Both the position numbers and the translations under genes were made by a program. The notes below the pieces were generated by a model. It ran no database searches. It was not told the DNA's origin and worked only from the letters and a program-made list of their open reading frames with translations. Shown here in pieces: positions 6,890 through 15,652 of a stretch of 64,000 bases of DNA (within the stretch, counting starts at the first letter, position 1; each line of letters opens with the position of its first letter). The stretch is from positions 1 through 64,000 of IMG/VR virus record IMGVR_UViG_3300042691_037543; one strand, written 5' to 3'. The DNA comes from a virus.

Positions 6890-7358
6890 CGCGATCATCG
6901 CGCGCGTGCACCTGCTCGGTGCGATGCACTCCGTGACGCACCGCACGCTCCCGTGCGCGTGCGTCGAAGAGTTCGCGTACACCGACAAGCAGATCGCAGC
7001 TCGGGTACCTGTGCGGTACACGAGCTTCAACGCTCAATGCCCGCTCGCGGGGCAAGACCACCGCAGCGGGTGGTTCGGCGTTGGCCACAGCGCGAACCGC
7101 TGGTCAGCGCGCCGTGTTCTGAACGACAACGTAGGCTCGCTCGCGGTGGTACTGACGCCTACGGATATCTTCGTAGGGTGGCCGCACGTCAAGAACACCA
7201 GCTCGCGTGACCCTGTCTTGTACAGGGTGTTCACCGACATGCTCCCCGGTGCGAGCAGATTTGGTGGATACGCGGACAACATCGAAGCACCGACGAAAAG
7301 ATTGCTGCGCGACGCGCTCGATGCGCGCATCGACGCGGCGTTAGTGGCTTGTCTGTAA
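6870..7358 (+). CDS. Hypothetical protein
   Basis: This 162-residue protein overlaps the end of the VWA gene by 20 bases, which suggests translational coupling. It has a Cys pair (PCACVEE, near 30) and beta-rich stretches (GSLAVVLTPTDIFVGW), followed by a helical C-terminus (TKRLLRDALDARIDAALVA). No family was recognised. A later ATG at 6921 is an alternative start that would remove the overlap. Confidence 0.6.
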   Translation: MSTSTGDAIIARVHLLGAMHSVTHRTLPCACVEEFAYTDKQIAARVPVRYTSFNAQCPLAGQDHRSGWFGVGHSANRWSARRVLNDNVGSLAVVLTPTDIFVGWPHVKNTSSRDPVLYRVFTDMLPGASRFGGYADNIEAPTKRLLRDALDARIDAALVACL

Positions 7359-7373
7359 GAAAAGAGGAATCAC

Positions 7374-8243
7374 ATGGAAAAGCTGACGATCGTAGACGGT
7401 GGGGCGACCACGGGCGTTGTGACCTACTGGCAGCTGGCGGGGCGCACGGAGCGCACACGCCTGGAAGCGGCCTGGATGAAGGCCGGCCTGGACATGGCGG
7501 CGCTGCCGCCCGTCACTACGCCCCGCACGGCGCTCCAACGCGCGCTCGCAGAGTTTGCGGACAAAGATACGCTGGTCCGGCCGTCCGAGGATCCACACAC
7601 CTTCGCGGTGCTCAAGCGGGAGAAGGACTCCCGAGGAAAGCCCGTCTTCGTCACGCAGTGGGAGGCGCGGCTGGCGTCTCCCGACACCGACGACCCCGTC
7701 TGCGTGCTCCCCGACGGGGCGGATGTCTCCGAGGAAACCGCGGAGACGGTCGTGCTCGCGTTCCGCCGCGAGCTGCGCACGATCCACCACCACGACATCT
7801 CGTCGTGGCTGGTGGAGTGGGCTCGCCGCTGCCACGCCGTTTCGCTCCGAGACTCGGGCGGCTTCTACTACATCCCCAACACGCACGCGGCGACATGGCG
7901 TGCTGTCGGCGACGCGCTGGGCAGCGCATCGCGATCGAAGGTCTACGAGATCGCTGCGATGGCTGGCGACAAGGCGGCGGAAGCCGTACTCGACGCGCTG
8001 ACGCGCGAAGTACGCACCGTCGTCGAGGGCATCGACGAGAAGCTGGGCGACGTAGGCGTCCGCGCCCTCAAGGGTCGCGAGCGAGAGCTCGCAGCCTACG
8101 AGGCCAAGGTTGCCTCGTTCGAGTCGGCCCTCGGGGTGAAGCTCGATGCGCTCCGCGGGCAGCTCACCGAGCTCGGTGGCCGTGTGGCTGTGGCGGTGAT
8201 GGCCGCCGAAGCCAACACCGGGTTCAGCGGCCTGGGTCTGTAG
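7374..8243 (+). CDS. Hypothetical protein with C-terminal coiled coil
   Basis: This 289-residue protein begins at ATG 7374, preceded by AAAGAGGAATCAC. The N-terminal 200 residues are mixed alpha/beta with conserved-looking aromatic and His patches (RTIHHHDISSWLVEW and GGFYYIPNTHAATW). The last 80 are helical with charged heptads (VRALKGRERELAAYEAKV), likely a coiled coil. It resembles large phage proteins of unknown function found beside MoxR/VWA pairs, but I cannot name a family with confidence. A clear terminator follows. Confidence 0.65.
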   Translation: MEKLTIVDGGATTGVVTYWQLAGRTERTRLEAAWMKAGLDMAALPPVTTPRTALQRALAEFADKDTLVRPSEDPHTFAVLKREKDSRGKPVFVTQWEARLASPDTDDPVCVLPDGADVSEETAETVVLAFRRELRTIHHHDISSWLVEWARRCHAVSLRDSGGFYYIPNTHAATWRAVGDALGSASRSKVYEIAAMAGDKAAEAVLDALTREVRTVVEGIDEKLGDVGVRALKGRERELAAYEAKVASFESALGVKLDALRGQLTELGGRVAVAVMAAEANTGFSGLGL

Positions 8244-8246
8244 CAT

Positions 8247-8279
8247 CGGGGTGCCCTATGGCACCCCGGCTTCTCTTTT
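8247..8279 (+). terminator. Rho-independent terminator
   Basis: CGGGGTGCC (8247-8255), loop CTAT and GGCACCCCG (8260-8268) form a perfect nine-base-pair stem followed by CTTCTCTTTT. It closes the operon containing the MoxR/VWA genes. Confidence 0.8.
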
Positions 8280-8306
8280 AGACTTCTGAATATCCAAGGA
8301 GATCAC

Positions 8307-8456
8307 ATGAAAGCGTGGACGTGGCGTGACTTAGAGAGCGGCGTGGTCTTCGACCCAACCGAGGCAGGATGGCTCCCCATGCATCTAGCCAAAAGATTTA
8401 CGGATGCCAAGTGGTGCGCCGTGCGCCGTGCGCCGCGCGTACGATTGCACAATTAA
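8307..8456 (+). CDS. Short hypothetical protein (49 aa)
   Basis: A small gene starts at ATG 8307 behind a good ribosome-binding site (CCAAGGAGATCAC) and stops at TAA 8454-8456. The product begins MKAWTWRDLESGVVFDPTEA and ends with a basic stretch (VRRAPRVRLHN). No family was recognised. It is the first gene after the terminator and only 22 bases before the next start, so it is probably the operon leader gene. Confidence 0.55.
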   Translation: MKAWTWRDLESGVVFDPTEAGWLPMHLAKRFTDAKWCAVRRAPRVRLHN

Positions 8457-8478
8457 CCCACCAGCCTGGAAAGGCTTG

Positions 8479-8910
8479 ATGTTCGTGCGAACCCGTGGGT
8501 TCGCGTGCACGCGGCTGATGACTGCGATGTACATGAACGAAGACGGCTGCAAGCGGGTTCTCAAGATGCAGCCCGACGACCTCGCGCGGTTTTATCAGAC
8601 AAAGCCGGCGTGGGCGCGAACCCGCACAATAGAGCCTTTGTGGACCCACATCGTCGGCACCCTGTACGGCGACGCCTATGCGGCTGCGGATGCGGTCATG
8701 CACCGCGTGCCGTGCATGGCGGGAATGTACCGATCGGTACTCCCTATCGCGCAGCATACAAGGCTAACTGAGCTCTACGCGCCTGATCGCACCACGCTCA
8801 GGGTGGTGTTCGCGTCGGTGTTTGGTCGAGCGAACCCGAGCCGCACACAGGTTGCGGAGTGGCTAGGCGCATCCTACGCCGCGTGGAGTATGACCCGTGA
8901 AATGGGATGA
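8479..8910 (+). CDS. Hypothetical protein
   Basis: This 143-residue, mostly helical protein starts at ATG 8479 behind CTGGAAAGG. It has several Met/Tyr-rich helices (TAMYMNEDGCKRVLKM and CMAGMYRSVLPIAQHT) and no recognisable motif. Its end overlaps the next gene by 14 bases, which indicates co-translation. Confidence 0.6.
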   Translation: MFVRTRGFACTRLMTAMYMNEDGCKRVLKMQPDDLARFYQTKPAWARTRTIEPLWTHIVGTLYGDAYAAADAVMHRVPCMAGMYRSVLPIAQHTRLTELYAPDRTTLRVVFASVFGRANPSRTQVAEWLGASYAAWSMTREMG

Positions 8911-9433
8911 GCTGAAAACCAACGGAGCAGTGGCACTCAGTAACGAGTACCTGAGCAGTGTATGCCCCGACCACTACGACTTTGGCTGGCGTCGGAACAA
9001 CCGAATCGTCAAACCAACCGTAGACTTCCGCGAAATCCAGATCATCACGGCGCTCGACTTCCCGCAAGAGCTGTCGGACGAAATCCTGCTGATGACGCCT
9101 GATGAGTTCGCGGAGTTTATCGTTGCCAAGCCGCGAATCAGGCTCCCCGATACAGATGAAGTGCTCGTCGATGGATTCCACGGAAGGTATGACATCTTCG
9201 CAGAGATCGTAACCTTCCGGCTACGCACCTCGGGGTATGTGCTGCGCGCGCTACACCCGCTTGGCGACCTTCCGCTGACAACCACCGGGGCGTCTGTTTG
9301 GCAGTACACGCCAGAGCAAGTGCGGGAGGCATGTTTGTTCTGGACGGGGAAGCCCGAACCGGGGCCGATGGAGCTGGAGAACGCCATGCGCGAGCGGTGG
9401 CACGTCGTGCGTGGCTTGCTGGTGGCGGAATGA
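8897..9433 (+). CDS. Hypothetical protein
   Basis: GTG 8897 opens a 178-residue protein. It is acidic in the middle (DFPQELSDEILLMTPDEFAEFI) with a probable C-terminal helix. Its stop overlaps the next start in an ATGA arrangement. No known family was recognised. Confidence 0.6.
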   Translation: MKWDELKTNGAVALSNEYLSSVCPDHYDFGWRRNNRIVKPTVDFREIQIITALDFPQELSDEILLMTPDEFAEFIVAKPRIRLPDTDEVLVDGFHGRYDIFAEIVTFRLRTSGYVLRALHPLGDLPLTTTGASVWQYTPEQVREACLFWTGKPEPGPMELENAMRERWHVVRGLLVAE

Positions 9434-9795
9434 AGAAACCGAGCCTTCACCTCCGTGCGTTCGCTGAGCTCAAGACAACAGACGGGGATGGGCTCGTCAA
9501 ATGCCTCGCGCCGTACATCAGCCCCCGCGGTTTGAGATGGTCGTGGGCTGGAATGGCCAACACCATCCGTGCCAACAGGTACATACATAACTTGGCTACC
9601 CCGAGCAACAGCGGGTTGGCCACATACCTCAGCATGTACGGGGCGCTTATCTACAAAATCGTAGACGAGCCGCTTGCCCGTCAATGGGTTGCTGAGTTTC
9701 ACAACATCGACAAGCAAGAGGTGGTAGACTCCTGGGAGTACCTGTACTGGTACTACGATGAAATCCTACCCGTGATCCAAGCAATCATACAGTGA
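9430..9795 (+). CDS. Hypothetical protein
   Basis: This 121-residue protein starts at ATG 9430 in ATGA overlap with the previous stop; the longer upstream frame would overlap the previous gene extensively and is rejected. The C-terminus is rich in Trp and Tyr (DSWEYLYWYYDEILPVIQ). No motif was recognised. Confidence 0.6.
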   Translation: MKKPSLHLRAFAELKTTDGDGLVKCLAPYISPRGLRWSWAGMANTIRANRYIHNLATPSNSGLATYLSMYGALIYKIVDEPLARQWVAEFHNIDKQEVVDSWEYLYWYYDEILPVIQAIIQ

Positions 9796-9802
9796 GCGTG
9801 AA

Positions 9803-10327
9803 GTGAACCAAACAATCGTGGACGTGCTCAACGAAGCCGCACGACGGTACAACCGCGTGTGGTGGGCAAACGCAATGGAGCTCACCCAGGCCGCGTGGCC
9901 CGACGTGCTCGTGGCCAGCCGTCGGTTCGACCCGGCTCGCGGCGACTACCGCGGTCTGCTGTACCACGTCGCCGTGCGGGCAATGGCGCGGTACCTGCGC
10001 TCGATGAGCGCCCCGGTGAGCGGGGACGTGTGGCGCAAGGGGAGGCTCGACGGGATTCTTAGAGAACCCGTCGAAGACGATTCTTTAACACTTGACGCCG
10101 CGCCCGAGCGGGTCGAATGTGTCGCGCGGGTTCGCGCCCGCGTCGAGGAAGTCCTCGGAGAAGAAGCGCCGTTCGCAGTGCGTTTGCTAACGCGCGAGAG
10201 CACGGCACAAGAGATTGCCGACGAGGCGGGTGTATCCACCAGTCTCGTATACAAGTGGACGATGGTGTGGCGTCGTGTTCTCAAGCACGACGCCGAGCTC
10301 CGTCTGCTGTGGGAGGAGTCCGACTGA
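9803..10327 (+). CDS. Sigma-70-like transcription factor (ECF type)
   Basis: This 174-residue protein has the shape of a short sigma factor. The region-2-like segment has FDPARGDYRGLLYHVAVRAM near residues 42-61, matching the helix of ECF sigma factors that contacts core polymerase and the -10 element. The C-terminal region-4-like HTH (TAQEIADEAGVSTSLVYKW) lies near residues 134-152. Start is GTG 9803. Its stop overlaps the ParB-domain gene by one base. It probably directs or modulates host RNA polymerase at phage promoters; DNA specificity is unknown. Confidence 0.65.
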   Translation: MNQTIVDVLNEAARRYNRVWWANAMELTQAAWPDVLVASRRFDPARGDYRGLLYHVAVRAMARYLRSMSAPVSGDVWRKGRLDGILREPVEDDSLTLDAAPERVECVARVRARVEEVLGEEAPFAVRLLTRESTAQEIADEAGVSTSLVYKWTMVWRRVLKHDAELRLLWEESD

Positions 10328-10953
10328 TGGACATGGAACTCAAGACGATTACGGCTGCCGAGCTCCGCAGGCAGCCGGTGAACCCGAACGAGATGTCGAG
10401 CGACGAGCTCGTCATGCTCCAGAAGTCGATCAAGCGCTTCGGCATGATCGACCCTGTCATCGTGCAGCCCAACGAAGACGGGCTGACGTATGACATTCTC
10501 GACGGGCACCACCGACTCGAAGCCGCCATCGCGAACGGCATCGTCGGGATTCCGTGTGTCGTCGTGGGCGGGTACATGCCCGACGAGATCAACGCGCTTC
10601 AACTCGCGTTGAACAAGAACCGCGGGCACATCCGACTCGACACTGCGGAGACGATCCTCCGCGAGCTGGCGAGTATGGGGTGGGAGCGCACGGAGCTCGC
10701 GGTGACGGGGTTCAGCGACGACGAGCTCTCGCGCCTGCTCGATGACGCCGTCGAGCAGACTGCGAAGGCGGCGAAGGCGGTGTCGGTCGAAGCTCCTGCG
10801 GCCGAAGACAGACCCTTCACCCTGGAGCTCAAGTTCCACACACAAGAGCAGCTCCGCGCGGTGCGCAAGGCGCTCAAGCGGTCGAGCGGAGAGCTCAAGG
10901 ACGAAAGCCTCGGCATGTTGAACATGCTCGGGCTTCTGGAGGATGGACGATGA
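10327..10953 (+). CDS. ParB/Srx N-domain protein
   Basis: This 208-residue protein has an N-terminal ParB-type domain: PVNPNEMSSDELVMLQKSIK, then FGMIDPVIVQ, and the hallmark DGHHRLEAA at about 58-66, which corresponds to the CTP-binding/nuclease-like fold. No central HTH of a chromosomal ParB is evident; the C-terminal 70 residues are different and charged. Such short ParB-domain proteins in phages act in DNA modification, nucleolytic processing or regulation rather than partition. It overlaps the sigma-like gene by one base and the HTH gene by four. Confidence 0.75.
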   Translation: MDMELKTITAAELRRQPVNPNEMSSDELVMLQKSIKRFGMIDPVIVQPNEDGLTYDILDGHHRLEAAIANGIVGIPCVVVGGYMPDEINALQLALNKNRGHIRLDTAETILRELASMGWERTELAVTGFSDDELSRLLDDAVEQTAKAAKAVSVEAPAAEDRPFTLELKFHTQEQLRAVRKALKRSSGELKDESLGMLNMLGLLEDGR

Positions 10954-11258
10954 CGACGGAAGTGGTGAAGACGCGGCACGCCCGCAAGTACAAGCGGCGC
11001 ACCTCGAAGGCCGACGACGCGTGGCTCTTGCGTGGGTACATCAACCCGTCGCGGGTGAGCGAGCTCCTCGGCCTGACGGCCCCGACGGTCTACCGCTGGG
11101 GGGCGCTCGGGTATGTGAAGGTCGTCGAAGACGGGCGACGCCGCTTCTTCGACGTGGCATCGCTGCGTGCATATCTGGCGGACGAGAGCCAGACCGCACT
11201 GATCGACGCCCACATCCGTGAACGCAAGGCCCAGCTCCTCGACGAGCTGGACACCTAG
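10950..11258 (+). CDS. MerR/excisionase-type HTH protein
   Basis: This 102-residue basic protein has a winged HTH. INPSRVSELLGLTAPTVYRW (about 31-50) is the helix-turn-helix, and VKVVEDGRRRFFDVASLRAY (55-74) is the wing and following helix typical of MerR/Xis folds. It is probably a transcriptional regulator, since no integrase is nearby to make it an excisionase. It has ATGA overlap with the ParB-domain gene and lies two bases before the helicase GTG. Confidence 0.7.
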   Translation: MTTEVVKTRHARKYKRRTSKADDAWLLRGYINPSRVSELLGLTAPTVYRWGALGYVKVVEDGRRRFFDVASLRAYLADESQTALIDAHIRERKAQLLDELDT

Positions 11259-11259
11259 C

Positions 11260-12705
11260 GTGTGGATCGAGGTGGACAACGTCGTCGCGCGGGTCAGCAA
11301 GATCAGCGACGACGAGGCGCACTGGCTGTACAACTTCCTCGTACTGCCAGTGAACGGCTTTCGTGCGCGGTACCTGGGCGGCCAGCAAGGCGAGCCCTTG
11401 TACAACGTGCGCGCGCAGTGCTTCCCGTCAGGGTTGCTCGGCGTGGTCATGCGCGGCGCGCGCGCCGAGAGCATCGAGGTGAACGTGCGCGACAAGCGCA
11501 AGCCGCCTGGGAAGCACGACCACAAGGCGGACCTGTCGTGGCTGCGCGACTACCAACATGAAGCCGTCGAGCGGTGCTTCGTCAAGCACCGCGGCATCAT
11601 CAAGGTAGGGACGGGCGGCGGCAAGACGGAGATCATCGCAGCGCTCGCAGCGCTCTACCCCGTCGAGTGGGATTTTCTCGTGCACCGCGCGAGCCTTCTC
11701 GACGAGATCGCCACGCGCATCGAGCGCCGTATCGGTGAGCCGGTAGGCCGCTTTGGTGACGGCCGGCGGACCTTCGAGCGCGTGAACGTCGTGATGTTTC
11801 AGTCGCTCCACAAGGCGCTCTGTCAGAAAGACAGCCGCGCCTTGGCGCACGTCAAGAGCGTACGCGGCATGGGCATCGACGAAGTGCACGTCGCCGCGAG
11901 CAAGACGTTCTTGCAGACCGCGCAGGCGTACAGCGGGGCGTACTACCGCTTCGGGTTCAGCGGCACGCCGCTCGACCGCAGCGATGAGCGCAACCTCGCA
12001 GTGATCGGCGCGACGGGCGACGTGATTTACCGCCTCGACTCCGCGCAGCTTGTCGAGCACGGCGCCATCGCCCGGCCGACCATTCACCTTGTGCGTATCC
12101 CGGTGCCGCGCATCGGCGGCTACAAGGCGATGAACATGATGCAGTTCTCGCGGCAGTGGGCGCAGTCGTACGACGCGGTCATGGCGTCGCAAGAACGGAT
12201 GAAGGTGCTCGTCAGCACGGTGCAGCAGGCGCCCAAGCCGTGCCTGACTTTCGTGAGGAGCATCGACCACGGGCGTGAGGTAGTGCGCGCGCTACGCAAG
12301 GCGGGGGTCGCGGCAGACTTCGTCTTCGGACAGCGCGACACGCACGCACGAGCCAGCGCGGTCAAGGCGCTCGTCAACGGCGACCTCGATGTGCTGGTCG
12401 CGAACATCGTGTTTCAAGAGGGCGTGGACATCCCGTCGCTCCAGTCCCTCGTCATGGCCGGTGCGAACAAGAGCACCATCGGCACCCTCCAGTCGCTCGG
12501 GCGCGCGCTGCGCCGAACCGACTCCAACAACGTAGTCGTGAAGGATGAAGTGCCGGTTTACGACATCGCGGACACGCACTGCGGGTGCAAGCGCACCGAG
12601 GGCGGGTACACGATGTACGACCACAACACTTGCAAGTGGTTCGACCAGCACACGTCTGCGCGTGTGAAGGACTACCGCAAGGCCGGGCATACTGTGAAGG
12701 AGTGA
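11260..12705 (+). CDS. Superfamily 2 DNA/RNA helicase
   Basis: This 481-residue helicase has motif I GTGGGKT (117-123), motif II DEVH (207-210) and motif III FSGTP (233-237). The second RecA-like domain has GVDIPSLQSLVMAGANKSTI and a motif VI QSLGRALRR. An N-terminal domain of about 90 residues precedes the first RecA fold. The DEVH box and layout resemble UvsW/XPB-like helicases that remodel branched DNA. GTG 11260 is preferred because it follows the previous stop at once; an ATG at 11218 lies within the previous gene. Likely roles are fork reversal, recombination or origin processing. Confidence 0.85.
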   Translation: MWIEVDNVVARVSKISDDEAHWLYNFLVLPVNGFRARYLGGQQGEPLYNVRAQCFPSGLLGVVMRGARAESIEVNVRDKRKPPGKHDHKADLSWLRDYQHEAVERCFVKHRGIIKVGTGGGKTEIIAALAALYPVEWDFLVHRASLLDEIATRIERRIGEPVGRFGDGRRTFERVNVVMFQSLHKALCQKDSRALAHVKSVRGMGIDEVHVAASKTFLQTAQAYSGAYYRFGFSGTPLDRSDERNLAVIGATGDVIYRLDSAQLVEHGAIARPTIHLVRIPVPRIGGYKAMNMMQFSRQWAQSYDAVMASQERMKVLVSTVQQAPKPCLTFVRSIDHGREVVRALRKAGVAADFVFGQRDTHARASAVKALVNGDLDVLVANIVFQEGVDIPSLQSLVMAGANKSTIGTLQSLGRALRRTDSNNVVVKDEVPVYDIADTHCGCKRTEGGYTMYDHNTCKWFDQHTSARVKDYRKAGHTVKE

Positions 12706-12706
12706 G

Positions 12707-13471
12707 ATGATTGACTTGAACCAGCCTTTGATTGGCGGCGCACCCGTCCGGCGGGTTATGCCGTGGGGGCTCATCACGGTGACGTGGCAGGGTGTGTTTC
12801 CACGAGAGCCGGGCCCGTGGCTCTACACGCAGCTCCCGCGTCCCCCGGTGCTCAAGGCAACCAACACCGACGAGCAGAACGCACAGCTCGTCGCGACTGC
12901 GCTCCGCACGACCTACGAGTATGTGCACCCAATTCGTGCACGCTCCGTGAAGGCGGAGCTGGGGTACAGCCGCAGGCGCGCGGTGGGGTCGCTCGACGTG
13001 TACCCGCAGCTCGTCGAGTTCGCACAGCACGCGCTACGGCGAACGTGCGCCCCGCACGAGTGGTTCTACTGGAGCCTCGCTGTGTGGAGCAACCACGTCC
13101 GCGCGAAGAGCAGCGAGGTGTCCATCTTCCCACGCATGGACTGGATGCTGCGCGCGTCGCGCATCGGCACCGACAAGACGTGGGCGTGGTTCAAGCACGA
13201 CCTGCGCAAGATGGGCGGCCAGATCGTGCTCGCCGCGGAGGCGCGGCTGTACGCCGAGCGCTTTCAGCAGATGCAGGCGCGCGTGCAGGCTGTCGCAGAC
13301 CACGGCGCTGCAAAGTCGGTTGTGGTCGCGGCGGCCAACGACGGGCCGTGCACGTTGGAGCAACTGCGCGCGATGGCCCCCAAGGCAGAGCGTGCCGCCA
13401 GGGAGCTCTCCGCAGACCTACAGGCGCGCTACGACGCGTTCGAGTTCTTGAAGGAGTGGGCAAGTGGCTGA
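12707..13471 (+). CDS. Hypothetical protein preceding DnaB-like helicase
   Basis: This 254-residue protein has an N-terminal beta/proline-rich part and a helical C-terminal half (for example ELSADLQARYDAFEFLKEWA). It has no Walker motif. Its place immediately before and overlapping the replicative helicase gene (GTG at 13464) is where many phages encode a helicase loader or co-factor, which is the only hint of function. No family was recognised. Confidence 0.6.
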   Translation: MIDLNQPLIGGAPVRRVMPWGLITVTWQGVFPREPGPWLYTQLPRPPVLKATNTDEQNAQLVATALRTTYEYVHPIRARSVKAELGYSRRRAVGSLDVYPQLVEFAQHALRRTCAPHEWFYWSLAVWSNHVRAKSSEVSIFPRMDWMLRASRIGTDKTWAWFKHDLRKMGGQIVLAAEARLYAERFQQMQARVQAVADHGAAKSVVVAAANDGPCTLEQLRAMAPKAERAARELSADLQARYDAFEFLKEWASG

Positions 13472-14765
13472 CAAAAAAGATTCCTACGGGATGACGATGT
13501 CCTTCGAGCGGCTGGTTGCATGTATGTGCGCCAGCCGCGCCTCGTTCATCGGCAAGATCATCACCATCGACCCGTCGCGTCTCGGTGACCCGGCCGCGCA
13601 GCTCGCCGTTCGCTGCGCGCTGGCGATCTTCAAAGACACGGGGCACGGCCCGAGCAGCACGGTCATCTGCGCGCAGCGCGCGCGAAGGTGGGTGCACGAG
13701 GGCTCCACCACCTACGAAGAGCTGAACATGATGCTCGACATGTTCATCGAGGCCCCGCACGAGAAGACTGGCGAGGCCGACGTGCTTGGGGAGCTCGTAC
13801 CCGTACTCAAGCGCGCGGCGCACCAAGAGATCGTCACGAGCACCATGACCGAGTTCGCGAACCGCGGTGACTTCACCAAGGTCCGCAAAAAGCTGGACGA
13901 GGTAGACCGGCTGGGCGTCGTGGATACGTCGCTCGGTACGATTCTCGGCACCGAAGACGTGTTCTCGGAGATCAACCGCTCCAACCTCGCAGACAGACGG
14001 AGCACGGGCATCTTCGAGCTCGACCTCGTGCTGCAAGGCGGCCTGCCTCGTGGGTGCTTGCTGATCGCCGTGGCCGGCACGAGCGGCGGCAAGAGCGTCT
14101 TTATGAATCACATGAGCGCCAAGGGTCTGCGCGACGGGTTGTTCGTCGGATACGCGACCCTGGAGCTGAACGTGGCCACGGTGAACGCGCGCCTGCTGGC
14201 CAACCTCACCGAAGTGCCGATCAACACGATCATGGGCGGCAACCACACGATCGCCCGTGAGAAGTACGAAGAGATGAAGCCCAACCTCGGGCAGTTCGTG
14301 AGCAAGTGGTTCCCCGCGAAGCTCACGACCATGACGGACATCAACGCGTGGGTGGCCGACGCCGAGCAGCGCATGGGTCGCAAGATGGATTTGCTGGCCG
14401 TGGACTACGGCGACAAGTTGGCTTCGACGAAGCAAGCCGACAACATGCAGTCGAGCAGCTACGCCGCGATGGACACGGTGTACGAGACGATGCGCATGTC
14501 GAGCGAGGTTGCGCAGCGCTTCACGATCACCGGGTCGCAGGCGCAGCGTCGCAAGACCAACGACCGCAACAAGCGCATCGAGTCGGAAGACATCGCGGAC
14601 TCGATGGCGAAAGCTCGCATCTGCGACCAGATGATCTCGATGGTCAAGAGCGACGACGGCATGATTACCTTCTTCGTCGCCAAGAACCGCTTTGGTGACG
14701 AGAACATGCTGGTCGGCCCCGTGGCTACCAACTTCGCGTGCGGGCGCATCGCGGGGGTGTACTGA
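13464..14765 (+). CDS. DnaB-like replicative DNA helicase
   Basis: This 433-residue protein has a helical N-terminal domain (1-170) and a RecA-type hexameric helicase core. Walker A AGTSGGKS is at 204-211, Walker B LLAVDYGD at about 310-317, and a downstream arginine-rich patch (GSQAQRRKTNDRNK) lies near 352-365. DnaB-family helicases unwind the fork ahead of the polymerase and bind primase. Start is GTG 13464 behind AAGGAG. The stop overlaps the primase ATG by one base, as expected for a helicase/primase pair. Confidence 0.85.
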   Translation: MADKKDSYGMTMSFERLVACMCASRASFIGKIITIDPSRLGDPAAQLAVRCALAIFKDTGHGPSSTVICAQRARRWVHEGSTTYEELNMMLDMFIEAPHEKTGEADVLGELVPVLKRAAHQEIVTSTMTEFANRGDFTKVRKKLDEVDRLGVVDTSLGTILGTEDVFSEINRSNLADRRSTGIFELDLVLQGGLPRGCLLIAVAGTSGGKSVFMNHMSAKGLRDGLFVGYATLELNVATVNARLLANLTEVPINTIMGGNHTIAREKYEEMKPNLGQFVSKWFPAKLTTMTDINAWVADAEQRMGRKMDLLAVDYGDKLASTKQADNMQSSSYAAMDTVYETMRMSSEVAQRFTITGSQAQRRKTNDRNKRIESEDIADSMAKARICDQMISMVKSDDGMITFFVAKNRFGDENMLVGPVATNFACGRIAGVY

Positions 14766-15652
14766 TGCGCTACCGCCAGCTCAAGGACGCGGTCGCCGCA
14801 GCACTAGAGAGCCCCGAGGCGCGCCGAGGCAACGGCCGCGCACGGGTGCTCTGCCCAAACTGCGTGAGCAGCAAGACCAACCGGCCTGACCACAGCATGT
14901 CCGTGCACCTTATCGCCGGGTGGTTCTACTGCCAGCGATGCAACGTGCGCGGCAAGCTGTGGGACAGCGTAGAAGAGACGGTGCGGGCGATAGGCGGCAA
15001 CGACACAGCACCGGCTTTCGAGTTCTCGTCGGCGGTGTCCGGCGGCCGCGCACTGCGTGACGTTTCCCGTGAATACACGCTCGGCAAAAAGCTCGCGCAG
15101 TTCATCGAGTATCGAAAGCTCCCTGAGCTGTGGCACGCGCCGTTCGTGACCGTGCGGTCGAGTTTGAACACGGACACCGACTTCTCGCTGACGGCGCTCA
15201 TGCACCGCGTGGATAAGCTCGACGAGGTAGCAGGCGCGCAGCGCTTGTACTGCTCAGAGCAATTCTCGCGGTGGACCGTCGAGAAGCGCACTTTGGGGGG
15301 GAGCGACCGAGCCCACGCGTTCTACAACGCACACCAGCTCATGCGCCCGTGCCGGCGCCCGGTGCTGGTGGTCGAGGGGCTGTTCGACGCGGTTGCGCAC
15401 CTACCTGACGCAGTCGCAGTGATGGGCACCCCCGCGGAGGGGCATCTCGAAGCGCTCGCCTTCGCGCCGCGCCCTGTCGTACTCGTGCTCGACGGCGACG
15501 CCTGGGAGCGTGGGTGGGCGAACTCCGAGTACCTACGCTTCATGGGGCAGTGGTCTGCGTCGGTTCGGCTGCCGCCCCGAAAAGACCCTGACGACTTCAC
15601 GCGAGCACAGTTGATGCGTGCAGCGATCGACGAGCTTCTCGAAACCGTATGA
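14765..15652 (+). CDS. DnaG-like DNA primase (zinc finger plus Toprim)
   Basis: This 295-residue protein has an N-terminal zinc ribbon with CPNC (30-33) and CQRC (56-59), and a C-terminal Toprim fold with VVEG (202-205), LDGD (242-245) and a later LPPRKDPDD. These are the metal-binding acidic motifs of DnaG-type primases. It is shorter than bacterial DnaG and lacks a helicase-binding domain, as is usual in phage primases. The helicase gene overlaps upstream, and ATGA coupling joins it to the next gene. Confidence 0.85.
   Translation: MRYRQLKDAVAAALESPEARRGNGRARVLCPNCVSSKTNRPDHSMSVHLIAGWFYCQRCNVRGKLWDSVEETVRAIGGNDTAPAFEFSSAVSGGRALRDVSREYTLGKKLAQFIEYRKLPELWHAPFVTVRSSLNTDTDFSLTALMHRVDKLDEVAGAQRLYCSEQFSRWTVEKRTLGGSDRAHAFYNAHQLMRPCRRPVLVVEGLFDAVAHLPDAVAVMGTPAEGHLEALAFAPRPVVLVLDGDAWERGWANSEYLRFMGQWSASVRLPPRKDPDDFTRAQLMRAAIDELLETV

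Noticed and set aside
10950-11258. Excisionase of a lysogeny module
   Set aside because: The fold fits MerR/Xis, but no integrase or attachment site is in view; a regulator coupled to the helicase is the simpler reading.
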